From: UBA2166 sp964463965
Lineage (GTDB): Bacteria > Nitrospirota > Nitrospiria > Nitrospirales > UBA2166
Direction of reading: 5' to 3'
Length of the DNA: 61,161 nucleotides
NCBI GenBank assembly: GCA_964463965.1
Contig: CAYXED010000010.1
Coordinates: 1 to 61,161 of the forward strand
Shown here: in pieces, positions 1-6,911 of the stretch
Layout: every line of letters starts with the position of its first letter
How positions within the stretch are numbered: the first letter of the stretch is position 1
The notes under the pieces: generated by a model
The model's database searches: none
Seen by the model: the letters and a program-made list of their open reading frames with translations, nothing else
Told to the model about the DNA's origin: nothing
Position numbers and translations under genes: made by a program

Positions 1-42
1 TAACGCCATCACACTAATTGCTTTCCAGTTACGGATGCTCAT
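1..42 (-). CDS. Start of a secreted or membrane protein gene, cut by the window edge
   Basis: Only the first 14 codons lie in the window, read leftwards from an ATG at 40-42. They give a short basic start (MSIRNWK) followed by apolar residues (AISVMAL), which would suit the beginning of a signal peptide. A strong purine ribosome site (AGGGGG) lies just upstream of the ATG on the minus strand, which supports a real start. The product cannot be identified. It is in the same direction as the CbiX-like gene to its right, about 140 bp away, so the two could be co-transcribed. Confidence 0.5.
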   Translation of the reverse strand, partial: MSIRNWKAISVMAL

Positions 43-180
43 AGAACTACCCCCTTTCGTGTAGATATCAAATGGTGATGAGGCTTGTGAAGGGGAATTG
101 CAAAGCCGTTACACCATTCTGATAGTGTTTTTTGTACTTTTGACCTCCTTTCAAAATATGGTTTGTGATTGAGTTAAACT

Positions 181-714
181 TTATTGGACTTCAACTGTCG
201 ATCGCTCTTGTAGCTGCTTGATATGTGTAGCTAGTAGTTCTGCAAGAAGTTTAAGATTAAATGGCCACACGTATTCAATAGTAGCGTTAGGATAGAGAGC
301 GCGAACTCCATCAAGAATCTCTGGAATTTCTATTTCGGAGTGTGAACCCCCAGGGGTGAGCATTGATGGGACAATGGAGATATGAGTTGTGCCCTCCTGA
401 ATAAGGACGGTAATGGCTTCTTCGATAGTAGGAGTGCAAAATTCGTTGTACGCTATGCTTAATCTTGCCCCTTGGAGATGAGGTTTAAGGGCGGAAGCAA
501 GTGCCTCTATTCCTGCGCAGTAAGGATCTGTTTTTGACGTTCGTGGCCAATGTCTGATCTGGTGGTCTGCCTCAATCTCCTCTTGGGTCATGGGGTGACC
601 TAATTTACGGCGTTGAGCCTCTAGCCGTTTAAGTTTGCTCACTAGGTCATGAGGGCAGTCCGTTGGAACTCCTCCATGTCCTACAAGTACAACCGCTTTA
701 AGATTGGGGCTCAC
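181..714 (-). CDS. CbiX/SirB-type sirohydrochlorin chelatase-like protein
   Basis: A 177-residue protein of the CbiX/SirB family, whose members insert cobalt, iron or nickel into sirohydrochlorin-type tetrapyrroles during B12, siroheme or F430 synthesis. The first strand carries VLVGHGG, with the metal-binding histidine at residue 13. The family motif TPGGSHSEIEIP holds the second histidine at residue 125. Between them is an insertion of about 50 residues (roughly 16-65, containing HWPRT) that short CbiX proteins lack. The start is a GTG preceded by GGAGGT at good spacing. The gene is divergent from the B12-binding regulator at 854, which favours a cobalamin link by inference. The metal cannot be told from sequence, and no other tetrapyrrole gene lies nearby. 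Confidence 0.75.
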   Translation of the reverse strand: MSPNLKAVVLVGHGGVPTDCPHDLVSKLKRLEAQRRKLGHPMTQEEIEADHQIRHWPRTSKTDPYCAGIEALASALKPHLQGARLSIAYNEFCTPTIEEAITVLIQEGTTHISIVPSMLTPGGSHSEIEIPEILDGVRALYPNATIEYVWPFNLKLLAELLATHIKQLQERSTVEVQ

Positions 715-853
715 AGTATTTTACCTCCAGCATCCTAATCACTGAGTTTTGTATAATAATTGCATATAAAAATATTATATATTATTAATTTATGTCAAGT
801 TAAATAATTTACAAAATTGAAATAATTTTTTTGGCGTGCTATACCTTCCAGCT
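715..853. promoter_or_regulatory. AT-rich divergent control region between the chelatase and MerR/B12 genes
   Basis: This 139-bp gap is almost all A and T from 745 to 830. On the minus strand a TTGACA box sits at 793-798, with TA-rich hexamers 15-19 bp downstream that could serve as a -10 towards the chelatase gene. MerR-family proteins often act at such long-spacer promoters, and CarH/LitR proteins usually control the divergent intergenic region. I see no clear dyad that can be called the operator, so the site is inferred from position. Confidence 0.35.
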
Positions 854-1771
854 ATGCAGATGTATAGGATTGGTTCGGTGTCCAGAATGACTGGTTTATC
901 TGCGCTTCTAATCCGTTCTTGGGAGTCGCGGTACGATTTTCTGAAACCAGTTCGTGGTTTGAATGGTTTCAGGGAATACAGCTCGGCAGATATCACGCTC
1001 TTGCGGTTTTTAAAGTCTGAGGTAGACCGGGGAATCAGAATTGGCGAGCTTGCATTTTTGACCAGAGAGGAGTTGTCTCGCCGTGCTGAAGAAGAGAGCA
1101 CAAAGGATGCGCCTTCAGGTGGCTCACACGCAACAGTCGTGGCTGATTTGCTTGATTCTCTTCAGCCGCTTGATGTGACCCGTTTTGAGCGTCGGCTGAA
1201 TCAAGCGGTCTCTATGGTTCCCTTTGAACAGGCGTTGTCTGAGACCTTATTGCCATTGCAGCTCAAAGTTGGAGAACTGTGGCATGACCGACGATTGAGT
1301 GTTGCCATTGAGCATTTTGTAACTAAGCAAGTTCAGCAACGATTATTTGCAGCAATTCATCATCTTAAAGTTTCAGAGCTTGGCCCTCGGGTTGTAATTG
1401 CCTGTCCAGAAGGTGAATATCATGAGATTGCTGCAATGATGGTGACTTATATTGCAGTTCTTCGTGGTTGCCGTGTTTTTTACCTTGGTGCTGATATTCC
1501 AGTGAAGGATTTAGCGGGGTTTTGTTCCAGCACAAAACCTGCCTTACTCGCGTTGTCTCTGACTAATCAATTTACAAAAGATGAGGCTGAAAACTTCTCA
1601 GATATATTGCTGTCTCATCTTCGTCCAATGGTGCCCATTGTACTTGGCGGCTCTGGTGCACGTGGTATGCGCTCTGTGTTTGAGCGAAAAAACCTTGAAG
1701 TGCTTGGCGATCTAGGGCTACTTGAGGGGCGCTTAATGAGTTTATCTGTGAAGCAAGCTTCTCTCCGGTAG
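854..1771 (+). CDS. MerR-family regulator with B12-binding domain (CarH/LitR-like)
   Basis: The protein is about 305 residues from the ATG at 854; a GTG at 836 and an ATG at 860 are in frame, and none has a clear ribosome site. Residues about 3-70 are a MerR winged helix (YRIGSVSRMTGLS, then IRSWESRY). A helical cap domain follows and holds the W-x9-EH signature seen in CarH (W143, E153-H154). The Rossmann B12 domain has EYHEIA, with H190 in the place of the cobalt-ligating histidine; the usual glycine of E/DxHxxG is alanine. In this family adenosylcobalamin binding makes a dark repressor that light disrupts. Its divergent neighbour is a chelatase. No carotenoid or photolyase genes are visible, so its targets are unknown. 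Confidence 0.85.
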   Translation: MQMYRIGSVSRMTGLSALLIRSWESRYDFLKPVRGLNGFREYSSADITLLRFLKSEVDRGIRIGELAFLTREELSRRAEEESTKDAPSGGSHATVVADLLDSLQPLDVTRFERRLNQAVSMVPFEQALSETLLPLQLKVGELWHDRRLSVAIEHFVTKQVQQRLFAAIHHLKVSELGPRVVIACPEGEYHEIAAMMVTYIAVLRGCRVFYLGADIPVKDLAGFCSSTKPALLALSLTNQFTKDEAENFSDILLSHLRPMVPIVLGGSGARGMRSVFERKNLEVLGDLGLLEGRLMSLSVKQASLR

Positions 1772-1845
1772 CCGGCTCTATCCTTAAACAGGCTGTATTT
1801 TCGTTGGTTGATTGTAGGTGTGTGCAACTTGTGTAGGAAAGCAAG

Positions 1846-1919
1846 TGGCTGGGAGGGATGGGATCGAACCATCATTGGCAGAGTCAAAGTCTGCTGGCTT
1901 ACCATTAGCCGACCCCCCA
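1846..1919 (-). tRNA. tRNA-Gln (anticodon TTG)
   Basis: Read on the minus strand, this folds as a cloverleaf of 74 nt with an encoded CCA. The acceptor stem TGGGGGG pairs with CCTCCCA (one G-U). The anticodon stem GCAGA/TCTGC encloses loop CTTTGAC, giving TTG, and the T arm has GGTTCGATCC. The T-G start is typical of bacterial tRNA-Gln. Confidence 0.95.
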
Positions 1920-1930
1920 TAGCCATAACC

Positions 1931-1959
1931 AATGTATAGAAAATATTACCATGTATCAA
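1931..1959 (-). promoter_or_regulatory. Likely promoter of tRNA-Gln
   Basis: On the minus strand, TTGATA (1954-1959) and TACATT (1931-1936) are separated by 17 bp. The -10 ends 11 nt before the tRNA 5' end, the expected distance for a tRNA promoter. Confidence 0.5.
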
Positions 1960-2111
1960 GGATATGGATCAGTATTATGGAGAGGAAAGAATTGCAATTA
2001 CGGGATTTGGGGTTGGAAAAAGAAAGAGGGCGTATAGCATAGTTTAATTTTACTACGTAGCAGGTATTTTCATGCAGCTCGACTGGAGGCATTGCATAAA
2101 ATTTTGCTAAA

Positions 2112-2140
2112 TTGACATGGTAGAACGTTCATTCTATTAT
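2112..2140 (+). promoter_or_regulatory. Promoter of the TetR-type regulator gene
   Basis: A perfect TTGACA (2112-2117), a 17-bp spacer and TATTAT (2135-2140) form a near-consensus vegetative promoter. The spacer contains the operator-like dyad at 2123-2135, so a bound repressor would block RNA polymerase. This is the standard layout for TetR autorepression. The -10 ends 8 nt before the ribosome site, so the leader is very short. Confidence 0.7.
2123..2135 (+). promoter_or_regulatory. Candidate TetR operator, copy 1
   Basis: The sequence is GAACGTTCATTCT, inside the promoter spacer and flanked by TAGAA/TTCTA arms. It matches copy 3 at 4344 in 11 of 13 positions, and copy 2 at 2751 shares the same frame (GAAYGWTYRTTCT). 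Its place in the spacer fits autorepression. Confidence 0.6.
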
Positions 2141-2159
2141 TTCATGTGGAGGCATGCTT

Positions 2160-2741
2160 GTGTCGAAGAGCAAGAAATACATACGGCAGGAAGTGTTAGG
2201 GGTAGCCACTCAAGTGTTTTTGCGCTTAGGGTATGGTGGGGCTTCTGTTGAAACTCTTGTCGAGGCTACTGGAGTTCATCGCCGTAGTATGTATGGAGAG
2301 TTTGGTGATAAAGATGGTTTGTTTCTTGCTTGTATAGATCATTACGCAAATTATACTGCAAGGCATTTATTTGAGATCCTGAAAAGTTCTCCAGGAGGAT
2401 TGCAGGCTATTGGAGAATTCTTTAGGGAACGAGTTGATTTTTCTGCTAATGAATCTTCTCAGGGCTGTCTTTTTGTAAATACGATAATTGAGGGAAGCTT
2501 GGTTGCTCCTGAAGCTCTAGCTAAGGCAAATATGTATCTTCGTATTTTGGAAGATGAGTTCTATGTTTGCCTAACAGTAGCGCAGGCACGTGGGCATATT
2601 TCACAGGATAAAGACTGCCGGACTCTCTCTCTGTATTTGGGATGCCTTCTGTGCGGTCTTATGGTTAAAGGGAAATCTATTCAGGACAGGGACTCCCTTG
2701 ATCGCTTTGTGCAGGTTGCCTTGGAGCCCCTCACGGCGTGA
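2160..2741 (+). CDS. TetR/AcrR-family transcriptional regulator
   Basis: A 193-residue regulator starting at GTG 2160. That start sits 7 nt after GGAGG, whereas the ATG at 2154 would sit only 1 nt after it and is less likely. The N-terminal HTH spans about residues 8-55 (ASVETLVEATGVHRRSMYGEFGDKDGLF), the classical TetR helix-turn-helix. The rest is the helical ligand domain, with a Cys-rich patch near LGCLLCGLM. It precedes pirin and doxX, a grouping often regulated by reactive electrophiles, quinones or redox state. Autoregulation is supported by the operator in its own promoter. The ligand is unknown. Confidence 0.88.
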   Translation: MSKSKKYIRQEVLGVATQVFLRLGYGGASVETLVEATGVHRRSMYGEFGDKDGLFLACIDHYANYTARHLFEILKSSPGGLQAIGEFFRERVDFSANESSQGCLFVNTIIEGSLVAPEALAKANMYLRILEDEFYVCLTVAQARGHISQDKDCRTLSLYLGCLLCGLMVKGKSIQDRDSLDRFVQVALEPLTA

Positions 2742-2750
2742 CTGTAATGA

Positions 2751-2785
2751 GAATGATTGTTCTTTTATTTCTCTCTGGGTATGCT
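2751..2785 (+). promoter_or_regulatory. Candidate TetR operator copy 2 over a weak pirin promoter
   Basis: GAATGATTGTTCT at 2751-2763 is the second copy of the motif. It overlaps a possible -35 (TTGTTC, 2757-2762) that lies 17 bp from TATGCT (2780-2785). Repressor bound here would cover the -35 of the pirin gene. The promoter hexamers alone are weak; the repeat of the motif is the stronger evidence. Confidence 0.5.
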
Positions 2786-2841
2786 TTTAAATACAAGGGT
2801 GAGGTCAGTTTTAATTAAATCAGTTAATGGAGTTGGCTTTT

Positions 2842-3732
2842 ATGAAGGACAAAACTCGTCACATAAAGCGGGTTGTTACCGCCCGTTATCAACGAGAAGG
2901 CGCAGGTTTTCTTGTCCGGCGCCCATTTCCTGGAGTTGGCTTTTCATTTATGGATCCTTTTTTGCTGCTTGATGAGCTTGGACCAGTCACTTATAAATCA
3001 TGTGAAGCCCTAGGGGCGCCAGATCATCCGCATCGAGGCTTTGAGACCGTTACCTATTTGCTTCAGGGGGAGTTTGAACATAAGGATTCTGCTGGCCATC
3101 AGGGAGTGTTGCGTGCAGGGGATGTGCAGTGGATGACTGCTGGTAGTGGTGTGGTGCATTCAGAGATGCCTAGTCAAAGCTTTTTTGAAAGTGGAGGCGT
3201 TATGCATGGTTTTCAGGTTTGGATTAATCTTCCATCTTCCTTGAAGATGACAAAGCCTACTTACCAGGAAATTTCCAATGCGGATATTCCACATGCCTTC
3301 TCTGAGGATCGTTTGGTAAGTGTGAGGGTGCTTGCGGGTCAGGCGTTGGGTGTGCAGGCGATTATCAATACACATGTGCCTATTCAGTATCATGATTGGA
3401 CATTCAGGCCGGGAGCTGATATCCGCATCGATGTTCAAGTAGGTCATAATATAGGTATCTATGTTTTTTCTGGACGAGTGAGAGTAGGGGAGTCCCTTGA
3501 TCTACTTGAGTCAGGGCAGTTTGCCGTTTTAGATGAAGGGGGCAGAGTTCGGTTTGTATTGCCATCAGAGGAGTTTTCTGATGCTCGTGTATTGTTGCTG
3601 TCAGGGTTGCCTATTAACGAGCCTATAGCACGTTATGGTCCATTTGTTATGACTACTGAGGAAGAACTGCAGCAAGCGTTTATTGATTATAAAAATGGGC
3701 GTATGGGATTAATCAATTCGGAAGTGGTCTAG
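2842..3732 (+). CDS. Pirin family protein (cupin; quercetinase-like)
   Basis: The protein is about 296 residues if started at ATG 2842, which has GGAG about ten nt upstream; an in-frame ATG at 2827 is the alternative. The N-terminal cupin has DHPHRGFETVTYLL and later QWMTAGSGVVHSEMP, which place the four metal ligands of pirins at H62, H64, H106 and E108. The C-terminal cupin half is also present, so the protein is full length. Bacterial pirins are metal-binding cytosolic proteins; some open the ring of quercetin, others act as redox-sensing partners. Here it lies between a TetR gene and doxX and is probably in their regulon. Confidence 0.92.
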   Translation: MKDKTRHIKRVVTARYQREGAGFLVRRPFPGVGFSFMDPFLLLDELGPVTYKSCEALGAPDHPHRGFETVTYLLQGEFEHKDSAGHQGVLRAGDVQWMTAGSGVVHSEMPSQSFFESGGVMHGFQVWINLPSSLKMTKPTYQEISNADIPHAFSEDRLVSVRVLAGQALGVQAIINTHVPIQYHDWTFRPGADIRIDVQVGHNIGIYVFSGRVRVGESLDLLESGQFAVLDEGGRVRFVLPSEEFSDARVLLLSGLPINEPIARYGPFVMTTEEELQQAFIDYKNGRMGLINSEVV

Positions 3733-3733
3733 A

Positions 3734-3742
3734 GGGGGGGGG
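3734..3742 (+). repeat. G9 homopolymer after the pirin gene
   Basis: Nine consecutive G residues begin two bases after the pirin stop codon, in an otherwise AT-rich gap. It is not in a reading frame. Runs of this length are prone to slippage and to sequencing error. Confidence 0.9.
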
Positions 3743-3850
3743 CTCCATCGTGCGCCTGATTTAGTCGATAAAAAGTATGGTTCTCGTCTATTTAAAATTT
3801 AATTATGTAGGGGCTATTTGCTGAAGTAAAATCTCAAGAGGAGGTCACAG

Positions 3851-4297
3851 ATGAAGCTGCTACTTCAAACCGATGCTGTTTGGTCGTCAGCAATACTTCG
3901 TATAACAGCTGGCATGGTGATGTTTCCACACGGAGCGCAAAAGTTGTTGGGTTGGTATGGTGGGCATGGTTTTTCGGGGACAATGGGTTTCTTTACTGAG
4001 ACTTTAGGGCTTGCGTGGATTATTGCTTTATTAGTGATTCTTGGAGAATCACTGGGTGCTGTGGCATTGATTGCAGGGTTTATGACGCGTTTTGTTTCTG
4101 GAAGTCTCGCCATAATTATGGTAGGGGCAGTTGCTATAGCGCATTGGGATCATGGGTTTTTTATGAATTGGTTTGGGCAACAGCAAGGGGAAGGCTTTGA
4201 GTTCCATTTATTGATTATTGGTATGTGTATGGCTCTAGTGTTTTCTGGGGGAGGCAAGTGGTCTGTAGATCGAGCTATTTCAGAGAGCGCGCAGTAG
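3851..4297 (+). CDS. DoxX family membrane protein
   Basis: A 148-residue integral membrane protein with four hydrophobic segments. The DoxX signature is clear: LRITAGMVMFPHGAQKLLGWYGG near the start, then a GES motif in the second helix. The ATG follows AGAGGAGG, a strong ribosome site. DoxX proteins are inner-membrane proteins linked to thiosulfate:quinone oxidation in Archaea and to thiol or oxidative stress complexes in bacteria. Pairing with pirin under a TetR regulator is common and suggests redox or electrophile defence, which is inference. It is 118 bp after pirin with no clear promoter, so probably co-transcribed. Confidence 0.9.
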   Translation: MKLLLQTDAVWSSAILRITAGMVMFPHGAQKLLGWYGGHGFSGTMGFFTETLGLAWIIALLVILGESLGAVALIAGFMTRFVSGSLAIIMVGAVAIAHWDHGFFMNWFGQQQGEGFEFHLLIIGMCMALVFSGGGKWSVDRAISESAQ

Positions 4298-4343
4298 TAG
4301 TTTAAATCTTCTGTGTTGTTTAATGTGGCTAAAATATATAAGT

Positions 4344-4356
4344 GAACGATCGTTCT
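4344..4356. promoter_or_regulatory. Candidate TetR operator copy 3, downstream of doxX
   Basis: GAACGATCGTTCT contains a perfect 12-bp palindrome (4344-4355) and is the most symmetrical of the three copies. It lies between the convergent ends of doxX and the DUF2784 gene, where no sense promoter is needed. On the minus strand it sits just upstream of TATATT (4333-4338), which could be the -10 of an antisense transcript, but the -35 is poor. It has no T run, so it is not a terminator. Confidence 0.5.
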
Positions 4357-4383
4357 GTATTAGGCGGTATTGAATCTTTTGTT

Positions 4384-4761
4384 CTACTTGATGGGTTTGT
4401 TTGCTGGGGGGAATAGTACCCACATCATGAGCGTTATGCCTAAGCAAAGGGAATATATACCCATAAAAAAATGAGGGGGGAAGTTCCAGTAAACTACATT
4501 TCCAATCCAGTATCCCATAAATGATTCTTGGTAGTTAACTCCACGTAACTGGTTTTCAATGTGGGTCAGAGGGCAAGTGACCCCTAATAGGGTTTCGAGA
4601 GTGATGACTAGCATCATTCCAGTGTGAAGTATTCTGAATGGCCTGTTTGAGGGCCATCTCCAGTGTAATCTATACCCAAGTGGAATGAGGAAAAATCCAG
4701 ATACTATAAAGGTAACGATACAAAAGTGAATAAGTAGGACGATATCTGCGACTAAGGGCAT
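4384..4761 (-). CDS. DUF2784 family membrane protein
   Basis: A 125-residue protein with four predicted membrane segments. It begins with an apolar helix (ADIVLLIHFCIVTF) and carries the family motif LGVTCPLTHIENQLR in the middle, then a PPHFF segment and a final helix. DUF2784 proteins are inner-membrane proteins of unknown function. It faces doxX tail to tail. No strong ribosome site precedes the ATG. Its membership of the TetR cluster is uncertain because operator copy 3 lies past its 3' end. Confidence 0.8.
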   Translation of the reverse strand: MPLVADIVLLIHFCIVTFIVSGFFLIPLGYRLHWRWPSNRPFRILHTGMMLVITLETLLGVTCPLTHIENQLRGVNYQESFMGYWIGNVVYWNFPPHFFMGIYSLCLGITLMMWVLFPPANKPIK

Positions 4762-4923
4762 GAGTGTTCAGTAGATGAGGTGAGTGGAGAGAGTCAAATG
4801 CTTCCAGGTCTGCATCTCATATCACCATCCATAAATAGCGTGAAATACTTTGCTCTCAACATGGACCATTTTCGCGAACGGTTTTCGTGGTGATCATGGT
4901 CAAGTTTGTGTATCAGATGATTT

Positions 4924-6591
4924 TCAGGATGCTTTTACAGCTGCGACTGTTAGTGAGACAAAAGGCCACTTGTTACGATATCCTCCCTTCTCCAGAGACT
5001 TTCTTAAGGGGGCCATGTGCTCACTTTCTGGATACACGACAGTAAATCCAGCTTCCGATAATCTTGTTTCAAGTTCTTGCTTTGTATACGCGTTTACATG
5101 CTCTCTGGTATCAGCGTGCGGAGGGATCTTTCCGACAATAAAACGAGAAAAATCTTTCACGTTAAGCGTTAACAGCTTCTCCCTTAACTCTTGCCTTGAT
5201 ACGTATGGAACACCATCGTAGATATACTTCGCGGCGGGGCTTTTCCCTTTTGTTGCGATGATACTGGTTGACGCCGTGAACATGGCTGCGGTGATATTTT
5301 CTAGATTTGTCTCTATACCATTCATGGAATATCTTGGAAACAACGAATCTCCAAATCCCCAATTCATTGCAAACTCCCAACTGCCACGCTTGTAATACTC
5401 TATAGCTTTCTCGAAGTTAGGAACTACGAGCATGATTGTTCCGTTCGGTTTTAGGACTCTAAAAGATTCGTTTAATAGATTCTCTGTGATTGCGTCATTG
5501 ACATGCTCAAGAAAATGCGAGGAATAGACGAAGGTAAAGGTATTGTTATCAAAGGGCAATGCATCCTTACTGGTCAGCCATAGAGGAAGAATATTTTTTG
5601 TGTTCTCATAGCTATACCTGGTATCTAGGCTTACCCAATCATCTAATATATTCGCGCCGCCTCCAAGGTTGAGACCACATATGCCTTTTTGTTTTGGAGC
5701 AAGTAAGTCCTCTTTGTTGGCAATCTTGATCTCGGGCACCATGTCAACCTGAGGTGCCCACAACTTTATAGGCCCAATGGTGTCTATGCCAGGCTGCTGT
5801 ACTCGTATGGTATCGTTTGCTGAGGGGAGAGCATGAAAAAATAGCAAATCAATTTCATTGTGATCTGGATGAAATGTGATCGTATCAGTAGAGCAATTCA
5901 GCTCAATGACATTGCCTGCGGTTAGAATTGTAGAGCCTGTATCGGAACTTTTTACCTCTTGATAGGTGACTTCAGTTTTATTTACTGTGGTGCACCTAAG
6001 TACCATCAATCCTTTTACACCTAACATTCTCGGGTCGTACAGAGATCCGAGGCCTTTTATAGTACAGGCATGATTCTCACTCTTGACGACTCGAAGAAGT
6101 TGGACATTATAGATGAACGGTCGAGCATTGAGCTTTTTCTCAAGAAACAAGCCAAAGCTGCTTTTTAATAGGGGCTGAATTCCACTTGGGGCATATATAA
6201 AGTTTCTCGCCCAAGTGATATCGAGCCAATTCGATTCAGCAACCAAAGTCATCAAGGATTGCTTGACATCGATATGCTTATCTAGGGGGCCAAGGAACAA
6301 AGGGAGCCGCTTTTCTTTCGTACGATTTAGTGCACGAGAGAAGGATTCGAAGATACCGTACATGTCTTCATCCTGTTTATAGTATGAAGCTTGTTGTCGT
6401 TTGATAGTGACGAGATAGATGAGTCTGTAGAGATAACCGACGAGTAGGTTGGCCAATTCGATAAAGTGCTGTTTTGTTAGTCTCGTTGAGGTCTGTATGC
6501 CAGCAAAGATATTAAAAATAAGGTTTCGTCCTACACGATAAGTGCCTTTTCCAAGACACTTCTGTAAGAGGCGTCCTATCCTCTGGCGCAT
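4924..6591 (-). CDS. Large protein with C-terminal SAM-dependent methyltransferase domain
   Basis: The protein has 555 residues. The C-terminal half is a class I methyltransferase: LNLGGGANILDDWVSLD (about residue 305) is the SAM-binding loop, DALPFDNNTFTFVYSSHFLEHV is the acidic loop and post-II motif, and FRVLKPNGTIMLVVPN is motif III. The first 280 residues match nothing I recognise; they include basic, partly apolar stretches. Such long proteins are often found with surface-polysaccharide genes and methylate glycans, but none are adjacent here, so the substrate is unknown. It is a single gene next to tRNA-His and may be an acquired cargo gene. Confidence 0.75.
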   Translation of the reverse strand: MRQRIGRLLQKCLGKGTYRVGRNLIFNIFAGIQTSTRLTKQHFIELANLLVGYLYRLIYLVTIKRQQASYYKQDEDMYGIFESFSRALNRTKEKRLPLFLGPLDKHIDVKQSLMTLVAESNWLDITWARNFIYAPSGIQPLLKSSFGLFLEKKLNARPFIYNVQLLRVVKSENHACTIKGLGSLYDPRMLGVKGLMVLRCTTVNKTEVTYQEVKSSDTGSTILTAGNVIELNCSTDTITFHPDHNEIDLLFFHALPSANDTIRVQQPGIDTIGPIKLWAPQVDMVPEIKIANKEDLLAPKQKGICGLNLGGGANILDDWVSLDTRYSYENTKNILPLWLTSKDALPFDNNTFTFVYSSHFLEHVNDAITENLLNESFRVLKPNGTIMLVVPNFEKAIEYYKRGSWEFAMNWGFGDSLFPRYSMNGIETNLENITAAMFTASTSIIATKGKSPAAKYIYDGVPYVSRQELREKLLTLNVKDFSRFIVGKIPPHADTREHVNAYTKQELETRLSEAGFTVVYPESEHMAPLRKSLEKGGYRNKWPFVSLTVAAVKAS

Positions 6592-6660
6592 GTCGTTTTC
6601 CTTCTTTCCTAAGGAGTATTTACCCCACTATGGAATCAGCTGTACAATGGAATGAAGTTT

Positions 6661-6738
6661 TGGGGTGAGTGACGGGAGTCGAACCCGCGGCCTCCTGAGC
6701 CACAGTCAGGCGCTCTAACCAACTGAGCTACACCCACC
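6661..6738 (-). tRNA. tRNA-His (anticodon GTG)
   Basis: On the minus strand a full cloverleaf is visible with encoded CCA and the extra 5' G(-1) paired to C73 that marks tRNA-His. The acceptor GTGGGTG pairs with CACTCAC. The D arm is GCTCAGTTGGTTAGAGC. The anticodon stem CCTGA/TCAGG encloses CTGTGGC (anticodon GTG), and the T arm is GCGGGTTCGACTCCCGT. Confidence 0.96.
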
Positions 6739-6766
6739 ATCCCTCCGTAACTCTCCTATACGGATG

Positions 6767-6795
6767 ATATTAGCAAACAGGTTTGGGGACTGCAA
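6767..6795 (-). promoter_or_regulatory. Likely promoter of tRNA-His
   Basis: On the minus strand, TTGCAG (6790-6795), a 17-bp spacer and TAATAT (6767-6772) form a good vegetative promoter 28 nt before the tRNA. The 5' leader contains a CCGTA/TACGG hairpin. Confidence 0.55.
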
Positions 6796-6911
6796 TGTTT
6801 GATTTTTTCAAAGATACCCGAAGTATTTAGTACGTTCATCATTCTTAAAAGTGTAGTTTGACTTTCACAAATCAAGCGGCTAGAGTCGGACCCATCCTAC
6901 TGGGGTCTCCT

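Noticed and set aside
100..180. Cobalamin riboswitch near the chelatase gene
   Set aside because: The chelatase leader lies at its other end (after 714) and is too short; no B12-box-like sequence was seen.
790..1101. Open frame antisense to the MerR/B12 gene
   Set aside because: It overlaps the conserved helix-turn-helix on the other strand, has no ribosome site and no recognisable protein features.
1846..6738. Genomic island bounded by tRNA-Gln and tRNA-His
   Set aside because: No integrase and no direct repeat of either tRNA 3' end were found; the spacing may be coincidence.
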